The notes beneath the pieces were generated by a model. It worked only from the letters and a program-made list of their open reading frames with translations, was not told the DNA's origin and ran no database searches. From Haematobia irritans (Eukaryota; Arthropoda; Insecta; Diptera; Muscidae): a stretch of 64,000 bases of DNA. Both the position numbers and the translations under genes were made by a program. The DNA is taken from assembly GCF_050003625.1 (NCBI RefSeq), contig NC_134397.1, positions 274,468,070 through 274,532,069 of the forward strand, given 5' to 3'. Below, piece after piece: positions 22,469-34,400 of the stretch. Every line of letters begins with the position of its first letter. Positions within the stretch are counted from its first letter, which is position 1.

Positions 22469-25400
22469 TTAGAAGAACAACTTAGTCAAAGAATAAGTCA
22501 AAAGACCCAAGATAGGAGTAGATACGGCAACCATGCTTACAGCTGAGTTACGACTGGCACAGATCTTGGGCATAGGTTGGGACACATATGAGCATAGAAC
22601 GCCAACAAGGTCAGTTTGAGCTCTATCATTGACCTTACCATCGAATTGCTGAAAATAACCAAAGGAAAATCACAACATCCATTCTCTTTCACATTGATGC
22701 AAATACACGATAACTTACATGTTTGAAAACAATTGTGGGCACACTCTTCAATGGTGCCATAAAGGCATTGGTTGCTTGTCCATGCTTCATCAACAATTGA
22801 CTACCCTCGGTACTGTTGGCACATTGTTGAATATTTTCCCAGGTACTGATGTGATTATCACGGGCACACTTGGCACCAGGATACACGTTATCGGGGAAAT
22901 TCTTGCCGATTTTCATCATGCAATTAATGAAATCCAATGTGAGTGATTCGCGAGTGAATTCCACCTGATATGAGTTAGCCTGAATGTGTTCGATGGCACA
23001 GGCATGCACTTTGTTGCCATAACATTCATTGGGTCCATGGTGGCATGTGAACATGACATCGGAACCTTGTGTTTGAAACTGGAAGATGTGAAAGTAAAAC
23101 CAATGAACAAATGTTTCCCTAATTATTCCCACACTGGGACAGAGCACTCATTCAAAATCATTTACATACCGTAGATTTACCAAATGGTACCCAGGTGATG
23201 TCAACATGTTCTCTAAATTCCCCTTTAACGGCCGGGAATATTTGTTCGGTGATAAGCTTAGCACTATCGGGACATAATGATTCGTAGTATACGGTGATGG
23301 GTACCTGTAAATAAAATAAACAAAGTTTCAAAACAATTCTGCAGAAAATTATGCTACACTCAAAACAGTAAATTCAATTTTAAATTATTTTAGTTTGTAG
23401 GAATTATTGTGGTTTTGAGAAAGTTTCCTTCACATTAATAGTTTTTAGTTATGTGATATAAATAGATTTTGTATTCCATAGAATTTTCTAACATTTTTAA
23501 ATTTAACCAAAAATATGCCCATCTTGAATTTGTTCAAAAATATTGTATTCATTTTACTATATCGTCGTTTGTAATATAGTTTAGTTAAGCATTTGTAAAA
23601 TTAACCTACATTTTCTTTCCTTCTAGATGCACCGTTTTTTTTTATTTTTTGAGTGTATACCATTGTATACAAAATATTTATATCTAATGGTAGACATGTC
23701 CACACAACTATTATTTAGTTTTTCAAAGACAATTGACAGTTTGATACTTTCGTTGCATTTTTTTGTACACTGTTAGAAAAATATGTTTTTCATATGTTCC
23801 GATATAAACAAAATGTGTTTCGGGCACAATTTTTAAACACAATACATTTAAGTGCAAACATGTAATGTTTCTAAACTAACACAAAATGTTTGGGACACAT
23901 ATGTTAATATGTTAGAATATATTATGTTTGGGGCATGAATGTTTCATAAAAATAATATGTGTGAATGTATACATATATAAATTTACAAATTTCGAGTAAA
24001 CATATATATGTTGTGATACTTTATTCAGAGAGCGACAGAGAGAGAGAGAGTTAGTATAGAGAAAGAAATAGAGATGGAAACCGGGAGGGTGGAATAAAAA
24101 GATATCAACATAACACAGCGAGAATGAAATGAGAGCAATTTCTGTGAAACCGCTTGTATGTAGTTTCGGAAAACTGTTTCATGATAAGGCAAAAAATGTA
24201 ATATGCTTAAGTCTAAATATTATTTAATTTGAATATTAGAATGAGTATTCGAAATAAAGAGAATAGACATTCGGAACCAAGAGAATAGACATTTGAAAAA
24301 AACAGCATATTTGTATTACAGAAAAAGATGCGAAGAACACAAAAATTTCGTGGAAGTGAAAATTATCTGAGGAAATGAGCACAATCTTCTTTGAGGAATT
24401 CTTCCAAGCATATACTATTTTTGGATTCAAAATGCTTCCAAACATATAATATGCTCACATAAAACAAACATATTAATGTTTCGGCAGTATCCAATAATAT
24501 ATGTGCTTCCTGCAAAATATGTTTGGAACATATGTTAGAGAAGCGATTTTTTTTGAGGGTGTAACGATTAAAGCAATTAAATTTTGTGTTTACGGAGATA
24601 TTTTTATCAGTGTATCTGTGTGCTCTTTATGGAGATGTTTGATTGTTTTTCTTTTGTCCTGAATTACATATGGAAACTTGTAATCGTAATTGGCATCGTC
24701 GAATTACAGCGGCTTATAATGTCCATGCGTTACTATCAAAAGTGGAAAATCTTTGTGGCTCAACAATAGAAGCGATTTTTATCTTCACATTCAATTAGGA
24801 CTTCGAAATACGTAACTTTATAAAGAGTTGATACACTCCCAAAATTGTTGTTAAGTGAAAATCTTCAAAATATTTGTTTGTATATCTGGTTAGGTTAGAT
24901 AAAGTTATTTTAAACTCCCTAGACTATCCAGTCCATTGTGATGTGATAAGTGGTGAACTTCTGTCCGATTCTACCTTTAGCTCAATGACAAGGGACCTAC
25001 TTCGAAATGGGTATGTAAAATATAAAGTTGTTTTTAATGATCAAATTTCAATACTAATGCTAGGTTTGATATTTTATTTACAAAATTATGTCATTACATA
25101 TTAATTTTTTAATGTACATTGAAAAAATAATACCGAATTTTTATAGGTATCGCTAATTTTTTTTACTTTAAATCTTGTTGAAGTCATTTAAGAAGCGTCT
25201 AACCAAAATTTCGGGTCGCCACGCCCATTCGATTAGGCGGTAGAGAATGTTGCCTGTTGGCAACTTTGGGCAATTGTGACTACAAAATAGTTTGTTTTGT
25301 AATGATAGACGTATTACGTTTTATTGGATTTTTTGTAAGTTTTTTGTTATTTTACAGTAAATATATACGTAGGTGCGCGCGTGAGTGGAATTTCACTCAC

Positions 25401-28400
25401 GCTCAAACACATTCACGAAGAAGTATTTGTATTCACTCACGATATGTGGGTAGGAATTCACGCTCACGCCAATTCACGAAAAGAAAAGTCATACTCGCGC
25501 ACGCTCCCACATGAACTACGTTTATATGTTACCTCATGCTTTCGCATGATTCACGACAATTTTCGTACTTCACGACAAATCTCGTGATTCACAAAAATTT
25601 TCGGAACACGACAATTTTCGTGGCTCAATAAAATTCTCGTAATTCACGAAAATTCTCATGACTCACTCTATTGAAATCTTAAGCGTGATTAAATAAGTAA
25701 AGGTGATTAAAATCGGTGAGCTTGAATTTAATCGCGAACGTGAATTTGTGCGTGATTGTGACTTTTTGTGTCTCTGTTTTACCGTGATTGTGAATTTTAT
25801 CGTGAACGTGAATTTTATCTTGAGCGTGGTTTGGATCGTGTGTGTGAGTTGGATCGTGAATTGAATTCTTATCGGGAGCGTGAGAGAAATTTTACTCACT
25901 CAAAATCACGAACACAATTTGATTTTTACTCACGCGCCACACATTTTTGTTTATCCCGTTCGCGCACATTCACGAGATTTCCTTTAAATTTCATTCACGG
26001 CTTCGCGTGTATCACGCGTGACTCACGAAAATGTTTTTTTTTTGTTTTGAACCCATGTAAATTTAAATGGCGGTATAAAAAACCAAAGTATTATAAAGCG
26101 CCAATATTCGTGCTAATCCACTAGTATGTTGCCAAGAAGGTCGATATCTATATCTATCCCTTTTTACGATTCCTTCCAAATTCCCCCCTGCACTGAAGAT
26201 ATTATTTCCTCATCATCGCCGCATTTCTCGTCACTGGGACATCCCAATCGAAGTTCAAAATTTGTTTAAAATCATTGTTTTTCAAACCTGTTTTCTCTAG
26301 GTCTTATGTCGAAAAATATGTAATTTTACTACCACAATTGCCCACAGGCAACTTTTCAATTTTAAAAAATTCGCATCTGTTGTTTTTTGCAATTCTAAGA
26401 TTTGACTCCAGAAATATTTTATTTGACATGTACTTCAACAGATTTAATAAAAACTTTCAACATTTTAGTTGTAATTTTTGAAAAAAGTCACATGTATAAA
26501 AACCTCTTTTTAAATTCGCACATATTTTTTTTTTGAGGCACGTGCGTATTAATGAAAATTTTTTTGCTAATTGACAACCAAATTAGCTGATTTTTCATTC
26601 AACTTGAAGAAAACACTTGTAGCTTTCGATACCGTTACAGTTTTATGAACAAAAACAAAAACAACGCTGACAGTGAGTCACAAAACACAAAAAGTTGCCC
26701 AGAGGCAACTTTAGGGTTGAAAGGGTTAACAAAGGCAAAATTTCTTTTGTATAAAATTTTGTTCCGGAGGAAAGTATTTTTTCTTTGGGTGTACAATGCC
26801 AGTTGGGCCATTCGTCATTTGTAGAAATTTAAATGGCTAAACTCATTTCATTTACATTCGTAATGTTAATTGATTTTTCAACTGCATTGTATTTTTTCTT
26901 TGGGTGTACAATGCCAGTTGGGCCATTCGTCATTTGTAGAAATTTAAATGGCTAAACTCATTTCATTTACATTCGTAATGTTAATTGATTTTTCAACTGC
27001 ATTGGCCCAATCAGCTAAATCTACAATGAAAATAAACTGAACTGAGGGCGACTTTCAAATTATCCCAACGATTATAGTCATGACATCACATTTTAAATAT
27101 ATGTTCATCTTCCAATAAACGTACAAGTAAATTGACAAATGTTTGTATATATCAAAGTGTATATGATTTTTCAAGTCATTTTGTTCTCTCTGCTCAGTTG
27201 AATTTGTGTGCGTAATTTTAATAAATTTTATGAACACTATCAATAATTTGCTTTTGACACGAACTTCGTATTGGACATTTAAATTAGTTTTTAATATATC
27301 CCACATACACGGCTGAACACGTTTATAACGTACCATGGTTATAACGAACTACCGGTTATAATGAATGAATGAACTTAGTAACATATTTTGAAAATGAAAA
27401 AAGTGTTTTCAAAATGAAACTTCTCTATAAACAAATGATTAAAGTTTTCATGGTAATAAATACACTCATAAAAAAAATCTGCTAAAACAGCAGTCGGTGT
27501 TTGTTATTATATTTCTGTACTTCAGGGCCTAACGAACAACAAATTATAAATATTTTTTTATTATAAAATATTCCCCAAAGGTTTAATAACCAAAAATATT
27601 TTTGTTGTATATTTTTCCACTGTAATATCCCTACGGGAAATGGATCAACCCCAGGATCGTTACAGTCCCTGGTGTGTATGAACCAGTTCCAGTACTGGTC
27701 AAAACATAGGGATGGGACAGGTCATTTTAATATTGGTTTGTCATTGGCGGGGTAATTATGCTTTAGGACTCACGTCCTGGCACTGGACCAACCCATAGAC
27801 ATGAACCAATATTGGACAACCTGTTAGGTTAATTTAGGAATTCTTAAATGCCCCTAAATGCGATCAGCAAACAGTTTGTTTGTTGTTATTCCTTAATTTT
27901 ACAAATATTTAGATATTTGTGCAAATACTAGACATATTCTTTTTCTTCATCTTTCTTTTTCTTTTTTAATTGTGTTACGATTGTCCCTACATTGACATGA
28001 TTGTTTATTTCACCCAAATTCAATTATGTTTTAGTGTAATCGAGCCTTAAAAGCCTAAAAAATTTCAGCACACTTTTTGCTGTTTCTACTAATCTCTTTG
28101 GGTGTACCGATTGGTGCAATTTAAACTTTTTTGTTTTTGAAAAATATGGGCGAAATCAAATAGTTTTTGTCAGCTAGAAAAAGGAAATCAATTTATGTTA
28201 GATGAATTGGCATGTTACATGAATAATAATTTTGGTCATTTCAGCAGAAATGACAATACATGATTTTATTCTAAAACTTGTTGATTTTATCCATACCGGG
28301 TCGTGTTTTAAAATATTCTACCTTCATAGAAAAGGGTCTGCTAAAAATAGCAGTAGTTGTCTGTTGTTAAATGTTTTTTAATATTTTACGTTTTTCGTTT

Positions 28401-31400
28401 GGACTTACTACATGTATAATAATTTGGTCATTTCAGCAGAAACCCGACTTTAGCGGTATATCCGCTGTTCCAAATTGAAATATTGTTTGCTAAAACAGAC
28501 GATTTTTTCTGCAAAAAACACCAGTAAATGTTTGACAATTGTTGGCATTTATTTTCATACGTGTACTTCTTCATAAGGAAATTTTATGGTGTTTTCTTTT
28601 CTGAAAAAGTGCTTTGTCTTCATTTTGTCTGTACAGAGTGCGCATTTTTTAAATGTTGCCAGCATCCTAAAAAATGCTATCATTTCATCGGTGAGAAAAG
28701 AATTCAAAGGATTAAACAGGGCAATCGCAGCATACTCGTTTGTCGGCAGTGCTGAAAATGCCCGCGATTTGCCTCTATTCGTGGTACTATTTTCACAACA
28801 GAATTCGAAGTTTTTTTGCACTTTTGCCTGTTTTTTTTTTTTTTTTTTAACCTAAAAAGAACATTTTCCTAGCCAAATGTAAAAACAGTGCAAGAAAAGC
28901 CCTTAAACTAACGAGAATATTTGTTTTGTTGTTAAATTTGTTTTAAATATAACAAAATAAAAAAATTCTTTACGGGTGGCAGTATTATTGGTGTATGTGT
29001 ATTTAAATAGAGAAGATATGTTCTAATTTTCTAAAAAAAACTGTAACGACAAAGTCTCGTATAGCCAACAATAAAAAATACATGCAAACTATATAGTGTT
29101 TTATTAGAAACGAATTTTTTTTCCAACATAAATAGGGATACAAATGTCGACTTTCTTCAAATTCAACTAATCATATTGAAAAAATGTCACCAAATTGTGG
29201 AAAAGTCGATATTTAAAATTTTTTAGACACAAATTAAACCTTTACAAAACCCAAAAGCAAATAGTCGACAGTTTTGAAAAAGTCGAAATGCCGACTATAT
29301 GATTATGTTTACAATCCCTATTCTCGGCATGCAAGCATGAAGTAGTACAAAAATCAATAAAACACCGAAACACTAATCTGGTATGCTTTAGCTTTAATGG
29401 AGAATGGCCTTTAGAAAATATCAATTAACATGTTGCTTTAATCAGTATTTGGTCATTATTAAATGAATGTTGCATTTGACATTTGTTTCCTCTTCTCAGA
29501 ATTAAATTGACTACGAAATCATGAAGTGACCGACTTGAATGTGGATGCATTCACCCATAGACCTTTTCATTTAATGAAAGGTACATGCACACTGTCGGTG
29601 ATTTAAACGCAGAAAAAAATAATTTTTGATTATGGGCACAGCAACAGTTTAACGTTCAGTACACCGAAAATATTATTAAAATACAGATACAACAGTTTCC
29701 TAATATAAAATTGTTGAACATTGAATAGGGTCTCTGTACATGAAAAGAAATTTTACAGATACTTTATTTCGTAAATCTAAAAAAAAGTCATCAATATGAT
29801 TTCTTTGATTCACTCATTGAAAAAAACTGCTGTTAATAGCAAATACTGGGAGCCACTGTGGTGCAATGGTTAGCATGCCCGCCTTGCATACACAAGGTCG
29901 TGGGTTCGATTCCTGCTTCCATCGAACACCAAAAAGTTTTTCATCGGTGGATTATTCCACCTCAGTAATGCTGGTGACATTTCCGAGTGTTTGAAAGCTT
30001 CTCTAAGTGGTTTCACTGCAATGTGGAACGCCGTTCGTACTCGGCTATAAAAAGGAGGTCCCTTGTCATTGAACTTAACATGGAATCGGGCAGCACTCAG
30101 TGATAAGAGAGAAGTTCACCGCTGTGTAGACTGAATAGTCTAAGGGAGCGTGATATATCGGGCTGCCACCTAACCTAACCAAACCTACGTTGAAGTCTTC
30201 TCAGATTTCATTTATACATTCTCCTAACTGGTATCTACAGCTCGCAAATTCTTTGACTTGTTAAAGGGATTTCCAAGATCACGAAAGCAAACGGGTTTTC
30301 CCCATAAACGATGCCATTTTGAGCGGATCGAAAATGGACCCTAAATCCAAATACTGAAAGCTGATTTTCAGCAGACAAAAAAACCAATGTTAAAAAAAAG
30401 ATATTTTAGGACCGAACACATACTCCTGAAAAGTTAGTAGCTTACTGAACATATCTGGTGATCCCAAAAAAACTATTAATTCACTCCGGCCAATCTGATA
30501 AGAAAATTACTGTTAAAATACGACCATAACAATCGCACAGTACGCATTGGACATAAAGTTTGTTTCCTTGCCTGAAAGTCGATAAGTATTGCAATGAAGT
30601 CGTTTTGTCCTTAACATTTTGTGATTCGACTTCAAAATGGGTACCTTTACATGAAAGAAGATTTTGTTTGACTAAGGTCAACATGCACACACAAAATATC
30701 AACTAATTTTCTTATCAATACAATTAAAATTATGTTTAAATTTGAGATAACAACGTAATTTGTAAATACAATTACGATTTTAGTAATATTTTGTCAGATT
30801 AGCAACCAATTTTGTCATTAACAAAAAATTTGTTTAAAATAAAAAAATTTGTTCAACAACAATTTATTGTAAGTTTAAAAATTATACTATAATTTTGTGT
30901 GTGTGGCTTTAATAATTCGGAAAAATTCTTCAAAGTTAGGTTAGGTTAGCAATGCAAAAAAGCATTAAAAAATTGGAACTGGACAAGCTTTATTCAGTTT
31001 CATTTTGACTAAAATATTTGTTTAATTAAACGGACCATGAGGTTTTTATACACTAAGCTTTTAACTTTGATCTGAAAAGCCTAAACTCATTAAACTTCCT
31101 CTGTGATTTGTTAATGAATTAGAAATGAAGATGAACATCTTCCAGTACCAATTTATCATGAACTAAGGATGTTTGTAAAAAAGATTTAGCAAACACGTTT
31201 GCCGATTCAGCAATTAGTTCAGCAGAGAAAAAGGATTGATATTTGTTGAAACAACTACATTGACTGCTTTCCCCTTTTTAACAGACAAACTTAGCAAACT
31301 TTTCAGGTTTTATGGATAGCAAAATTTCGATTATGCAAAATCTTGAACGAACACGCAAAGAAAAAAACGTTTGGAAAACGTGTACCGAAAACGATTTTCT

Positions 31401-34400
31401 TTTGTTAGAGTTTTTTGAATTGCTTCGAAAAGTATACACTTTTATCACGAAAAAAGTCCTTTGTTACAACATTTTTATTTTTTCAATAAAAAAAGTTATT
31501 TTTGAACCAACAACACAGTCCATTTCGTTTATATCAAACACTGTTCTTTTCTGACTTTAGGTCTTTAATAAGACACATTTTACAGTTCGAAATTTAATGT
31601 AGTACAATGTAATGTTGAACATTTTGTCGGAATCTTCCCAACATATCTGGAATATATGTAAAAAAAAAACAAACAAAAAAACTTTGGTCGAAGCAGGGAT
31701 CGAACCCACGACCCTTGGCATGCAAGTCAGACGTATCAACCACTGATCCACGGTGCCAAACTAAATGTTTGTTTCTGTTAAATAAACTTTGTTTAATCGG
31801 CTCGTGGGCGCCGCAAGCTATGCTATATAAATATAACTTATATGGGTAATTGTCTATTGATAAGAATAACGGCTACATAACTCAGTGGATAGTGTGTTGT
31901 CTTCCAAATTGCATGGTCCGCGGTTCGATTCTCAGTCCAGGCGAAAGGTAAAAAAATTTAAAAATTTATAAAATCGTATAATTTCTTCTACATTGTTTGT
32001 ATTACAGAAAAAGGTGCTAAGAACTAAAAAACTTCGTGGAAGTGAGAAAGATGTGAGGGAAAATGCAATTAGCCAGAAAAAATTTTTTGAGTTAGTCTTT
32101 ATGAAATTGCTTTTACATCCTGGAAAAGAGTAAACGTTTATCACAAAAAGTATATACTTTTCTTCCAAATACACTTCCTTTCAACGAAAAGCAAATGAGA
32201 AACGAACTTTGTTTGTCTAAAATTTCGTTTGGGAGGAAAGAATTATTTTTTTGCATGTAGAAGCAAAGTGTGTCTCACAGTATGTTTGGCGTAACGCCCC
32301 GATTCTAATTTTTTTGGTTTACCCACTAAACCTAAATTTGTTTTCGAAGATGTTTTTGATGTTTATTCAACAAGGTTATAAAGACGATACAAACTTCGTT
32401 TATCGCAATGTCAGTTTGTTTGCATATGCCAATAAAAAAAAAGATATATATGCACTTCAGATTTTAAACGACTATTTACACAAATTTATTCTTTAAATCA
32501 AAAATTATTTCTTTAAATCACGAATACTGTTTCTTACATTAAGCCAAATTTGCATTAGTGGAAAGATAATCTATCTTAACCGAAAAAGGTAACATTCAAA
32601 TATGAGTATTTAAATTGTAGTTTCGTAAATAATGAAAATAAAATCTCTGATGATTCAGCGTGAAATTTTTTACATGAAATATAACAGTTTTCCGTGCGTA
32701 ATGTATTCTTAACTTTTTGGTTTTCAGCTGTGAGATACGAATCTAGGTTTAACTTAGAAAAGACCTTATGATAAGTTTATGAAATGTTCCTGTTTTCTTT
32801 TTTATAGCATTACGTATGGAATACCTTTTTCACATTACTCCGTAGCAAAATGGAGAATGCATGACGAATATTTAAATTTAAAGTAGCAAAGCAGAAGCAG
32901 GTAGAAAAAAAAACATATTTGTTTATTTTATTTATATCTTTTTTGGATGTGTGTGTTCTTTTGTCCACCTCTAATAATGTTATTATTTATTTATTCTGTG
33001 TTTGTCCCACCATCTATATACATACTCGTAAATAACAAACAGTTTTTCAAATGCTACTTTTTTCTTCACAGTAAGACAATACTGGTTTTAAGAATTATCA
33101 TTTAAAATGCAATTAAGTTTTTACAGGCTTTTTGTTTGTGATCGTGTTTGTGTTTCATACCAACTGAACTTGTGGTAAATCACCCAGCAAACAAAAATGT
33201 TGGAATACCAAGCTAAACATGTTCTTTACGTTTCATTGCAATGTGGAACGCCGTTCGGACTCGGCTATAAAAAGGAGGTCCCTTGTCATTGAGCTTAACA
33301 TGGAATCGGGCAGCACTCAGTGATAGGAGAGAAGTTCACCAATGTGGTATCACAATGGACTGAATAGTCTAAGTGAGCCTGATACATCGTGCTGCCACCT
33401 AACCTATGTTCTTTACTTTTAAAATTTTGTTTTATTCTTATTTTATTTTTATACCCTTCACCACTACTGTGGTACAGGGTATAATAAGTTTGTGCATTTG
33501 TATGTAACGCCAAGAAGGAGTAATCATAGACCAACCTTTTAGTATACGGATCGGCTTAGAATTAAATTCTGAGTCGATTTAGCGATGTCCGTCTGTCCGT
33601 CTGTCTGTCTGTCTGTCTGTCTGTTGATGTATTTTTGTGTGCAAAGTAGAGCTCGCAGTTTTAGTCCGATTGTCCTAAAATTTGGTATATGGTCCTGTTT
33701 CGGCTCAAAGACGATCCCTATTGATTTTGGAAAAAATCGGTTCAGATGTAGATATAGCTGCCATATATATTTTTCACCGATCTGGTCATAATTGGCGTGT
33801 ATATCAACCGATCTTCCTCAAATTCCGTACATCCGAATATTTTATGAGTCTCGAAAAACTTGCAAAATATCAGCAAAATCGGTTCAGATTTAGATATAGC
33901 TCCCATATATAGCTTTCGCCCGATTTACACTCATTTGCCCACAGAGGCCAATTTTTTGCTCCGATTTAGTTGAAATTTTGCATAGGGAGTAGAATTAACG
34001 TTGTAACTATGCGTGCCAAAATTTGGTTGAAATCGGTTCAGATTTAGATATAGCTCCCATATATATGTTTTTCTGATTTCGACAAAAATGGTCAAAATAC
34101 CAACATTTTCCTTGTAAAATCGCCACTGCTTAGTCGAAAAGTTGTAAAAATGACTCCAATTTTCCTAAACTTCTAATACATATATATCGAGCGATAAATC
34201 ATAAATAAACTTTTTCGAAGTTTCCTTAAAATTGCTTCAGATTTAAACGTTTCCCATATTTTTTTACTAACATTGTGTTCCACCCTAGTGCAATAGCCGA
34301 CTTAATTTTTGAGTCTATAGATTTTGTAGAAGTCTATCAAATTCTTCCAGATCGAGTGATATTTAAATGTATGTATTTGGGACAAACCTTTATATATAGC

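Noticed and set aside
22719..22946. Plus-strand frames over GILT exon 3
   Set aside because: Antisense to a conserved exon with correct splice sites; shadows.
25768..26124. 118-codon protein with RERE/FYRE strings
   Set aside because: The frame is a direct reading of the CGTGAA repeat; the opposite strand is equally open and no start context or homolog is evident.
33585..33912. Cysteine/serine-rich short proteins
   Set aside because: Translation of the (GTCT)n tract and R1 repeat.
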